DNA of 64,000 bases from Monodelphis domestica (lineage: Eukaryota > Chordata > Mammalia > Didelphimorphia > Didelphidae). A program made the position numbers and the translations under genes. The notes beneath the pieces were generated by a model, which saw only the letters and a program-made list of their open reading frames with translations, was not told where the DNA came from and ran no database searches. The stretch is from contig NC_077228.1 in assembly GCF_027887165.1 (NCBI RefSeq), positions 183,191,309 through 183,255,308 of the forward strand, given 5' to 3'. Position 1 is the stretch's first letter. Each line of letters starts with the position of its first letter. This document shows positions 19,788 to 31,700 of the stretch, in pieces.

Positions 19788-22700
19788 GTGCGTGCGCGTG
19801 AGCGTAATGGATGGGGGCGGGGGCTGCCTCAGGTGCGGAGTCAGGTGGGTGCATGCGCAGAGTTGCTAGGGTCGGGGCCGGGGAGGAGTGTGCCCTGTGA
19901 TTTCCGCTTCTCGTTCTCGTGTTCTGAATTCGTGGCGGGGATGCTCTGGAGTTAGGTCCAGCATGGGAACACCTGTGGACGTGATGATACTCGGAAGTCA
20001 CTTCTTAGAGTGGGCAAATGCGTTCGGCAAAGCACGTGTTTTAAATTTTCTAACTGGTGGTTATCTTAATTAGTCTTGAATCTCTTTTCAACTTGCCCCT
20101 CCTCCCTCTCCTTCCCTAGAGGTTCCTCTCAACCCCAGTTCCCTCCCCGACGCGTAGTCTTCTAGGCGTGACCCCGATGGCCTCCTGGCTCTCCTTTGGA
20201 CTGGATAGTCTCCAGACTCCGGGCATTTTCTCTGACTAACGCCGCCTTCCTTCCTCTTGGAATTCACTCCTTCCTTATTTCCCCACTTTCTATTGAAACC
20301 TTCAACTTGAGCCTTCGGTCTGGTGATTATAATCTACTCTGTTAGTAGCTTCTTTGTTGTTAAGTCCTGACCCCATTCGGGGTTTGCTTGGCAAAGATAC
20401 TGGAGACATTTGTCACTGCCTTTTCCATCTCATTTTACAGAAAAAGACATTGAGGCAAACAGGGAGGTTTAAATGACATGCTCAGGGTCACACTGTCTGA
20501 GAGTAATTTGACTTGAAATCATGAAGATTAATTGTCTTCTGACGCCAGGCCTGACATTCTATCTACTTGGCCACCTACATTGCTTGTAGCATGAAATCTT
20601 AGTTACTGAGACCTAGTACCCTCTGGTTTTTACAGTTTCTCTGCTGGCTTTTTCCATCATTAGTTGCATTTTCATTCATAACTCAGATTTGGGGTGGGGG
20701 AGTTGGAATACTCTTAGCCCCTTATTCCCACTTCCATGCTCTCTCTCCATCACTATCATTCAGTAATCTCTCCGCCTTTGAGGTTCATTCAGTCCACATT
20801 TATCAGCCAGGCAAGATTCTGGTAGCTGTTATCTGCCAACCTCCAACTTTCTTTTCCCTTCCCTAAAGAGTTCAGTGCTTGGCTCACACTTTTTCTTTTC
20901 TTTCCGATCCCTACCCTCATAATAGGAGAATTTATAATATATTTTGATACTCCCTTTCCTTAATTTATTAATTTCTCATGATCCACTCCACCCCATCTCA
21001 GCTATATGCAGAGATGGTCATACCCTTGATTTTACCATTACCCACACTATTCCACTTTCATGTTTGTGAACTTTCTAATTTATTCCACCATGTACTCTGA
21101 TCCAATGACACTAGCCTCCTTGAACATGACACTTAAATCTGAGCCATGCCTTTTCACTTGCCCTATACTTGAATTTCTCTGCTTCTTGGATTACCTAACT
21201 TCTTTCAGGTTCTAGCTAAAATCCCACCTTTTTCAAGGATCCTTTCTAGAACTCTCTTAATCTTAGTGCCTTTCCTCCAAGATTATCTAAAATTTCCCAT
21301 TTCTGAGTATTGTTCATACATAATTGTTGGCTTATTGTCTCCCTCATTAGACTCTGAACTCCTTTGTGAGCAAGGGCTTTTTTTTTCCTTTTATATAGCT
21401 TCATTTCTTAGCATAATGCCTAGCATTTTTTTCTTTTAAACATTATTTTTATTTGGTCAATTTCAAACATTATTCATTGAATACAAAAATCATTTTCTTT
21501 TCTCCCTCCCCTCCCACCACCCCTCCCATAGCCGAGGTGGGATTCCACTGGGTGTCACCTGTCCTTGATTCGAACCCATTTCCATGTTGTTGGTATTTGC
21601 GCTAGGATGTTCATTTAGAGTCTACATCCCCAATCATATCTCCTCAGCCCCTGTAGTCAAGCAGTAGCCTTTTTTTGGTGTTTTTGTTCCCACAGTTTAT
21701 CCTCTGCTTGTGGATGGTGTTTTTTCTCATAGATCCCTGCAGGTTGTTCAGGTACGTTGCATTGACACTATTGGAAAGGTCCATTACGTTCAATTGTACA
21801 CAGAGGCTGATATACTGTGGTACAATGTTTTCCTGGTTCTGCTCCTTTCACTCTGCATCACTTCCTGGAGGTTGTTTCAGTCCCCATGTCATTCCTCCAC
21901 TTTATTATTCCTTTGAGCACAATAGTATTCCATCACCAATATATACCACAATTTGTTCAGCCATTCCCCAATCAAAGGGCATCCCCTCATGTTCCAGTTT
22001 TTTGCCACCACAAAGAGCGCAGCTATGAATGTTCTTGTACAAGTCTTTCCCCTTATTATCTCTTTGGAGTACAAACCCAGCAATGCTATGGCTGGGTCAA
22101 AAGGTAGGCAGTCTTTTAGCACCCTTTCAGCATAGTTCCAAATTGCCCTCACAACTCTATCAGCAATGAATTAATGTCCCGACTTTGCCACATCCCTTCC
22201 AACATTCAATACTTTCCACAGCTGTCATGTTAGCCAATCTGCTGGGTGTGAGGTGATACCTCAGAGTTGTTTTGATTTGCATCTCTCTGATTATAAGAGG
22301 TTTAGAACACTTCTTCATGTGCTTATTAATAGTTTTGATTTCTTTTATTGAAAACTGCCTATTCATGTCCCTTGCCCATTTATCAATTGGAGAATGGCTT
22401 GATTTTTTTGTGCAATTGATTTAGCTCTTTGTAAATTTGAGTAATTAAACCTTTGTCAGAGGTTTTTGTTATGAAGATTGTTTCCCAATTTGTTGCTTCC
22501 CTTCTCATTTTGGTTACATTGGTTTTGTTTGTACAAAAACTTTTTAATTTGATGTAGTCAAAATTGTTTATTTTACATTTTGTGGCTCTTTCTAAGTCAT
22601 GCTTGGTTTTAAAATCTTTCCCTTCCCAAAGGTCTGACATGTATACTATTCTGTGTTCACACAATTTACTTATTGTTTCCTTCTTTACATTCAAATCATT

Positions 22701-25700
22701 CACCCATTTTGAGTTTATCTTGGTGTAGGGTGTGAGGTATTGCTCCCACACTGTCTTCCAATTTTCCCAGCAGTTTTTATCAAATAGTGAATTTTTGTCC
22801 CAAAAGCTGGGGTCTTTGGGTTTGTCATAGACTGTCTTTCTGAGGTCATTTGTCCCAAGTCTATTCCACTGATCCTCCTTTCTGTCTCTTAGCCAGTACC
22901 AAATTGTTTTGATGACCACTGCTTTATAATATAGTTTAAGATCTGGGACTGCAAGGACACCTTCCTTTGTATTTTTTTTTTATGATTTCTCTGGATATCC
23001 TTGATTTTTTGTCCTTCCAAATGAACTTTGTTATGGTTTTTTCTAGTTCAGTAAAAAAGTTTTTTGGAAGTTCAATGAGTATGGCACTAAATAGATAGAT
23101 AAGTTTGGGTAGGATGGTCATTTTTATTAGCTCGTCCTACCCATGATCAGTTAATGTTTTTTTAATTGCTCAGATCTAGTTTTAGTTGTGTGGAAAGTGT
23201 TTTGTAGTTGTGTTCATATAGTTCCTATGTGTGTCTCGGCAGATAGATCCCTAAGTATTTTATATTGTCTAAGGTGATTTTGAATGGAATTTCTCTTTCT
23301 AATTCCTGCTGCTGAGTTGTGTTGGAGATGTATAGAAATGCTGATGACTTATGTGGGCTTATTTTGTATCCTGCAACTTTGCTAAAGTTGTTATTTCGAC
23401 TAGCTTTTTAGTTGATTCTCTAGGATTCATTAAATAGACCATCATGTCATCCACAAAGAATGATAGCTTGGTCTCCTCATTGCCAATTTTAATACCCTCA
23501 ATTTCTTTTTCTTCTCTAATTGCTACTTCTAGTGTTTCTAGTACAATGTTGAATAATAAAGGTGATAAGGGGCATCCTTGTTTCACTCCTGATCTTATTG
23601 GTAATACATCTTGTTTATCCCCATTGCAGATGATGTTGGCTGATGGTTTTAGATAGATACTGTTTATTATTTTTAGGAAAGATCCTTCTATTCCTATACT
23701 TTCTAGTGTTTTCAATAGGAATGGGTGTTGTATTTTGTCAAAGGCTTTTTCTGCATCTATTGAGATAATGTGATTTTTGTTGGTTTGCTTGTTGATATGG
23801 TCAATTATGTGGATGGTTTTCCTGATATTGAACCATCCTTGCATTCCTGGTATAAATCCCACCTGATCAAAGTGAATAACCCTCATGATGACTTGCTGGA
23901 GTCTTTTTGCTACTATCCTGTTTAAGATTTTTGCATCTATGTTCATTAAGGAGCTTGGTCTATAATTTTCTTTCTCTGTTTTTGGCCTGCCCTGGCTTTG
24001 GGATCAGTACCATATTTGTGTCATAAAATGAATTTGGTAGAACTACCTCTTTGCTTATTATGTCAAATAGTTTGTATAGTATTGAGATTAGCTGTTCTTT
24101 GAATGTTTGATAGAATTCACTTGTAAATCCATCAGGCCCTGGGGATTTTTTCTTAGGGAATTCTTTGATGGCCTGTTCAATTTGTTTTTCTGATATGGGA
24201 TTGTTTAAGAATTCTATTTCTTCTGTTAATCTAGGCAATTATACATTTTTGTAAATATTCATCCATATCACCTAGATTGGCATATTTATTGCTATATAAT
24301 TGGGCAAGATAGTTTTTAATGATTGCCTTAATTTCCTCTTCATTGGAGGTGAGTTCTCCCTTTCCATCCCTAATACTGTTAATTTGATTTTCTTCTTTCC
24401 TCTTTTTTGTTAGATTGGCCAATATTTTGTCTATTTTGTTTGTTTTTTCAAAATACCAGCTTCTGGTCTTATTTATAATAGTTCTATCACTTTTGATTTT
24501 GTTAATTTCTCCCTTAATTTTTAGAATCTCTAATTTGGTTTTCTTCTGGGGGGTTTTAATTTGTTTGCTTTCAAATTTTTTGATTTGTATGTCCAATTCA
24601 TTGAACTCTGCCCTCCCTAATTTGTTAATATATGAGCTCAAGGATATACATTTTCCCCTGAGTACTGCTTTGGCTGCATCCCGTAGAGTTTGAAAGGATG
24701 TCTCATCATTGTCATTTTCTTCAATGAAATTATTAATTGTTTCTATGATTTGTTCTCTGACTAGTCAATTTTGGAGAATCATTATTTAATTTCCAATTAG
24801 TTTTTGATTTAGCTCTCCATGTACCCTTACTGATCATTATTTTTATTGCCTTATGATCTGAAAAAGTGCATTTATTATTTCTGCTTTTCTGCAATTGTGT
24901 GCCATGTTTTTATGACCTAGTATATGGTCAGTCTTTGTGAATGTGCTATGTGCTGCTGAAAAGAAGGTGTATTCCTTTTTGACCTATTTATTTTTCTTCA
25001 TATATCTACTAACTCTAATTTTTCTAAGATTCACTCACCTCTTTTACCTCTTTCTTATTTATTTTTTGATTTGATTTATCTAAATTTGATAGTGGTTGGT
25101 TCAAGTCTCCCACTAATATAGTTTTACTATCTATTTTCTCCTTCAAGTCTACTAGTTTCTCCATTAGAAATTTGGATGCTATACCATTTGGTGCATACAT
25201 TTTGATTAGTGATATTTCCTCATTATCTATACTCCCTTTTATCAGAATGTATTTACCTTCCCTATCCCTTTTAATCAGGTCTATTTTTACTTTGGCTTTG
25301 TCAGATATCATGATTGTAACTCCTGCCTCTTTCTGTCAGTTGAGGCCCAATAGGTCTTGCTCCACCCTTTAATTCTAACCTTGTGAGTATCTACTCGCCT
25401 CATGTGTGTTCCTTGTAGACAACATATGGTAGGATTCTGGATTCTAATCCACACTCCTATTTGTCTACGTTTTATGGGTGAGTTCATCCCATTCACGTTC
25501 AAAGTTATGATTGTCACTTTTGAATTCCCTAGCATTTTGATATCTTCTATTAGTTCTGACCTTTCTTCTTCTTTTGCTATATCCTTTTAAACCAGTGGTT
25601 TACTTTTAGTCAATCCCCCTATTCCTCTTCCTTGATATGCTTCCCTTTTTGGCCAATCCCTTTTTGTTCCCTTTTTTGTTTTTTTATTGTCTGTTAAGTG

Positions 25701-28700
25701 CCCTCTCCCCCTCCTTCCCTCCCTTTTTTTTTTTTTTTTGAGCTCCCTCTCCCCTACCCTCCTTAGTTTTCCCTTCTTCCTTACCCTGTAGGGTAAGATA
25801 GACTTCAAGATCCCAGTGGATCTAGATGCTCTTCCCTCTCAGAATTGATTTCACTGAGAGTAATATTCGAGTATTACCTATTCGCACTCTCTTCCTCTCC
25901 ATCTTATAAGAGTATTCTTCCTTTCCCCTCCCCTTCCCATGTGTATCTTTTTGTGAAAAAGATTATTCTATTTATTTTATTTCTTCAAGTATCTCTTAGT
26001 ATTATCATCGATTCCCCCTCGCCCTTTTTTAATATCATTTTATAGCCTTTAATGTCCCAGTCTTTTCCTATGAATGATTCTTCTATTTACTATAATAATG
26101 AAAACATTTTTGAGAGTCACAAATAACATTTCCCCCATATATTAATATATATAATTTGATCTAATTGTAGCCCTTAAAGAAGAGAGTTTGAATTTTTTTA
26201 AAAAGGGGGAAAAACATTTTTCTCCTTTTCCCTCTCTTTCATATTTACCTTTTCACATTTCTCTTGATCTTTGTGTTTAGATATCAAACTTTCCATTTAG
26301 TTCTGGTCTTTTCCTTACAAATACTTGGAAATCTTCTATTTTGTTGAATGCCCATACTTTCCCCTGGAAGTATATAGTCAGTTTTGATGGATAAGTGGTT
26401 CTTGGTTGGAGACCCAGTTCTCTTGCCTTTCTGAATATTGTGTTTCAGGCCTTGCAGTCTTTTAGTGTTGAAGCTTCCAGGTCTTGTGTGATCCTGATTG
26501 GTGCTCCTTTGTATCTGAATTGTTTCTTTTTGGCTTCTCCTTAAAGATTTTCTCCTTAGCTTGAACTGGAATTTGGTGATTACATTTCTGGGAGTTGTTT
26601 TTTGGGTGTTTAGTGTAGAGGGTGTTCTATGAACTCTTCAATGTCTATTTTGCCCCCTTGTTCAAGAACTTAAGAGCAGTTTTCTTGGATGATCTCTTGT
26701 AGTATGGTGTCAAGGTTTCTGTTTATTTCTGGCTTTTCAGGTAGACCAATGATTCTCAGATTATCTCTCCTTCCTCTGTTTTCCTGATCTGTCACCTTGT
26801 CAGTGAGATATTTTATGCTTTCTTCTATTTTGTCAGTCTTTTGACTTTGCTTTATTAATTTTTGCTGTTTTGCAAGATCATTGGTTTCCAGTTGCTCAAT
26901 TCTGGTCCTTAAGACCTGGTTTTCTGCCTTAATCTTTTGGTATTCAGGTATGATTTGTTCATTTTTTTTAAACCATTTTCCACTTCTTTTTCCAGAAGGC
27001 TTCCATCTTTTTTAAAAGCTCTATTTGATATTCTTCCAGGTCTTGTGGAAAATTTCTGGTTTTCTTTTGGTTTTGCCTTTGTTTGAGTTTCATCCAGTAT
27101 TTCCTCTGTAGCCTGGGTTTTCCCTCCGTAAAAATCCTCGAGGATCACAGCCTTCTTTTGGGGTTTTTTGGAAGGATTTTGAGGCCCGGATGTCCCAGTG
27201 CCTAGCATTTTTAAAACTATAAATTGACTACGCCCTTAATAAATTCTTCTTGGTTTTGATTGACTTCTAAGAGTTGAAAATGAAGAGGGAGTACATTCTA
27301 GGCATATGGGTTAGATAACTTGTCCAAAGGTATGGAATTATTAGTGTATGATGGACAGCAGTATGGCCATTTTGGCTAGAGTGTAGGGTGCTTGAAGGGA
27401 AGTAATATGACTAGAGCCAAATTGTAAAGGTGTTTAAATGCCAAACAGAAGCATTTGTATTTGATACTGGAGTTTTTTGAGTAGTGGAGGCTTGTGCTTT
27501 GGGAGCAACACTTCTGCAGTTGTGGAAGATTTTGCATTTGATCGTAGAGAGGATAGGGAGCCACTGGCGTTATTAAGTAGGAAGATCATGGTCAGGCCTG
27601 TCCTATGCTTTAGGAAAATCACTGTGGTGGCCAAATGGAGGATGGATTTGATTGGGAAGAGATTTGAAGCAGACAGAATCATCAGCAGGTTATTGACAGT
27701 AATCAATTGTGTGAGGTGATAAAGGCTTGCACTAGAGGGGTAGCAGTTATCAGAGGAAAGGAGACATAATTGAGAGATACTATAAAGGTGAAATTGAGAG
27801 AGAAGCGGTAGGGGTTGAGAAGGCCTGAAAAGGTTTAGAAGAATCACTATGGAGAGTGGGATGATTAGTTGATGAGGGAGATATAGTAAAATTGTCTAGC
27901 AGCAGTGAGAGCCCAAAACATAAATTTGTTTGTGGGCCCAATTAGAACTGTTGTGTGATTTTCCCTACCTTTGTTCAGCTCAAAACCTGATGCAGGTCAC
28001 CAGCACTCCTCTGTGTCCAGTTTTACTTCCAGTTCCCCCTTATTCCATCAAAATTGACTCTTTCGATCTACCTTTCAAGTTGTTTTCTGTAGGAGAGCCC
28101 CCTCACTCTTGTCTCCTTATTGGAACTCTCACTTCAGGCATTTTGAGGCACTGTGTCAATGTTGGTTTGGAAGGATTCTCTGAGCAGTTCCAACTTTCCC
28201 TGCTTCTAAGACATTATCTTGGCTCCGCCCCAAAAATTTGAGAGTTGGAATGGACTAACCTTCTAAATGAATCAATGCAAGAAGAAACTCCCATTATAAC
28301 ATACCTGAGCAGCAGTCACTCAGCCTCTACTTTAGGACCTCTAAAGAAGGAGACCCTACCACCTCTTGGGGCAGCCTATCCCTCTAGGGCAGGTTCTAAT
28401 TATTTGGAGACTTTTCCTGCCATCAAATCTGTTCCTCTTTGCAGCTTCCACCTACTGCTCTTGGTTCTGCCTGCTAAGTCCAAATAGAATAAATCTAATC
28501 CCTCTTTCAAATGATAGCCCTTGATATACTTGAACGTATATCTATTAGCCTTCCCCCCACACCTTTTTTTTCTTCATAAACATGCCCAGTTTTTTCCACC
28601 AATCCTTATATATCAGGAACTCAAGTAGTTGTTCTTTTGCATTATTAATTCTTTCTCAAACCTTGGTGCTCAGAACTGAACATAATTTCAGCCAAGATCT

Positions 28701-31700
28701 GACTAGGACATAGTGCTGTGGGATACTCACCTCCCTATTTATGGAAGCTATTCTTCTAATTCCAGGCAGCTAGGTGGCTCATTGGATAGAGTGCTAGCCT
28801 GAAGTCAGCAAAACTCATCTTCCTGAGTTCAAGTCTGGCCTCAGACACTTCCTAGCTGTGTGACCCTAGGCAAGTCACTTAACCCTGTTAATCTTAGTTT
28901 CCAAATTTGTTTTAAAAAAAAAAAAGCTAGAGAAGGGTATAGCAAACCACTCCAGTATCTTTGCCAAGAAAACCCCAGTGAAGTTACAAAGATTTGGAAT
29001 GTCATTGGAATGACTGAACAACAACAAAATTTAGCTCAAAGTTGCATTAGGTTTTTTTGGCTGCCACAAAAATACTGTTGAGTCACTGAGTTTGCAGTCT
29101 GCAATTGCCTTATCTTAAACTCATGGAAATGATTTTTTTTGTACCCATCCTCAAAAAACCCTTACTTGATCTGTCTGTCTCTGCCAACATATCCCATATC
29201 TTTCCTACCTTTTGTAGCAAAACTCCTTGACAAGGGAATACATGATAGCCTACTCTTTCCTTTCCTCTCATTCTCTTCTTAACTGTTTTCTGGCTTTTGA
29301 CCTTATTCAACTAAAACTTCTCTACAAAGTTACTGACCATCTTTTAATTGCCAAATCGAACTACCTTTCCACAGCTTCATCCTTCTTGGTCTCTCTGCAG
29401 TCTTTGACACTGTCAGTCACTCTCTTCTTAGATACTCTATTCTTTCTAGATTTTTAAGGTACTGTTTCCTCTTGATTCTTTTTCTACTTATCTCACTTTT
29501 CCTTATTCTCCTTTGCTGGATCTTCACCCAGGTCGTGCTCTTAACTATGATTCTGTCCTGGACCCTCTTCTCTTTATATGCTATTTTACTTGTAATGTTA
29601 TCAACTCTCATGAATTAAATTAGCATCTCTATGTTGATAATTCTCAAATATTTTTATCTAAAAAATCTAATCTAGCATGCTCTTCTGACCTCCAGTTTTA
29701 CAACTCTATTAGATCTCTTGATTTGAATGCCCTGTAAACATCTTCAATTCATGTCCACAGCTTAATTCTTTATCTTTCTTCCCAAACTCTTGTTATTGTT
29801 GAGGGTACTAGGTGTCACCCAAAACTCATCATTCTTTCTCACCCCTCCATATCCAATCTGTTGTCAAGGCTTATTGATTTTGCATTCTTTCATATATGTT
29901 CCCTTCTCTCCTCTGAGAGAACTGCCACCACTTGTACATTACCTCACAACCAGAGGAACAATTGGAATAATCTTTTGGTTGGGCTCTGCCCCAAGTCTTG
30001 CTCTCTTCCACTCCATCTTCCACCCACTGTCAAAGTCATCTTCTCAAAGCATATGACCATGCCACTCCCTCTCCCACTTCTCAGGAAATTCCACTGCTTC
30101 CCCATCACCTCTAGGATCAAATAGAAAATCCTTTGTTGGACATTCAAACATAACTTTTCCTTCCCTAATTTTCTAGTCTTCTTGTACCTTAAATCCCATA
30201 TCCTCCCTCCCCACCCTGCCCCAGTCCCAGTATTTTTAATTCAGTAATAATACTAGCCTCACAATTTCTCACACAAGATCCTTAATTTAGCAACTCTGGC
30301 ATTTTCTCTGACTATTCTCCATACACAGAATGCTTTCTCTCATCTCTATCTTCTGACTTTGCTGACTTCTTTCAATTCTGAACTAAAACCCCACCTTCTA
30401 CAAGAAATCTTCTGATCCCTCTTAATTCTAGTGCCTTCCCTGCATTGATTATCTCTGATTTATTCTGTATATAGCTTGTTTTGTGTATTGTTACTTGCAT
30501 GTTATCTCTCCCATTAAATTGCAAACTCTTTGAGAGCAGAAACTTTACCTTTCTTTGTATCTCCAACACTTAGCACAATGTTTGGCACTTAATGTTTAGT
30601 GAATGACTATTCTTTTTCTCCCAGTGTAACTATAAAATATCTTTTTTGTCCTTGGCGTTTCTCACCAGCTTCAACTCATTCTGAACTAAAGCATTCCTGG
30701 CAGTTTTTTTATGGAACATTCTTAGATTTTCTTTTGTTAGTGGTGGTCATTTGGTTCAGTCATGTTCAACTCTGTGACCCCATTTGAGTTTTTTAGTAAA
30801 GATACTGGAGAGATTTGCCATTTCTTCTCCAGCTCATTTTACCAGTTGAGGAACTAAGTCAAACAGGGTTAAAGTACTTTGCCCAGGGTCACACAGTAGT
30901 GAATGTTGTCTGAGTGTAAACTTGAGCTCAGGAAGATTGGTCTTCCTGATTTCAGGCCCTATGCTCTATCCATTGTACCGCTACCCTTTCTCTTCTCTTA
31001 CCCGACTTCTATCTTCTGTATATTTCTTTTTTTTAAGTCCATGTTGACTGGTTCATTTCATTTGCATCCATATTGATCTCTTTCAACAAAACTCATTTTT
31101 ATAAATTATTTCCTTTTATGTTTTCAGAATTTCATTCTTAGCATTTCCCAAACCTGCTCTGCTGACTTCACTTTAGCATTTTACTCCTTGGGATCCAATT
31201 TATCTTTCCTTCAGGCCGAAATCAAAATATATTCTTCCAAGATCTAGAGCATATATCAGACTATGTCCAGTTTTCATTCCTGAGAGATATCCTGTAATCT
31301 AGGATGTAGTGGTTATTTTCATTGTAGCATCCAACTTCTTCCTTTTAGCACTTGTTTGTACTACACAATTTTAATGATTGTTTAGCTCATGCAGGGAAAT
31401 GGTTACCATTCTACCATTCAAGTTAGAATAGAATTTAAAAATCTTAATCTGATCTGCATAATAAGGTTGTCAGGGTACTAGGGCAGGGGCTATGGTGCTT
31501 TTGTGTGCCCTATATAGTGCCTAGCATAGCACTAAGAAGCCCTTGGTGCTTAATAAGTATTTTGCTATTTTTAGTCCAGTTTTGATAACTTTTCTGGGGT
31601 TCCTTGTAGTATATATATAGTTTACTTAGAGGATAGTTATATCTATCTATGGTGGATATCCTTGTAGATCTAGCTTTCATTACTAGATAAACAGCCACCT

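Larger units (their letters stand above)
19400..20020. promoter_or_regulatory. COIL CpG-rich promoter and first-exon island
   Basis: CpG dinucleotides, rare elsewhere in the window, are dense from about 19450 to 20000 (for example TTCGTAACGTTCCCACGC, CGGTACAAGATGGCGCC, AGAGCGCGCGCC). No TATA box is evident, as expected of a housekeeping promoter. The start codon is embedded in a YY1-like element, CAAGATGGCG at 19539-19548. Confidence 0.75.
21431..27198 (-). mobile_element. near full-length L1, antisense in COIL intron 1
   Basis: 5.77 kb in reverse orientation. The 3' UTR is at about 21431-21880. ORF2 runs backwards to about 25535, broken by several frameshifts and stops. It contains endonuclease ([18 protein letters not shown] at the start; [15 protein letters not shown]), reverse transcriptase ([30 protein letters not shown]; palm FVDDMM) and a C-terminal Cys-rich region. 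A T-rich 25590-26280 spacer separates the ORFs, and ORF1 occupies about 26280-27198. It is flanked by the 14 bp duplication TGCCTAGCATTTTT (21417-21430 and 27199-27212). The 5' end is cut just inside the ORF1 N-terminus. The copy is non-functional. Confidence 0.93.
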
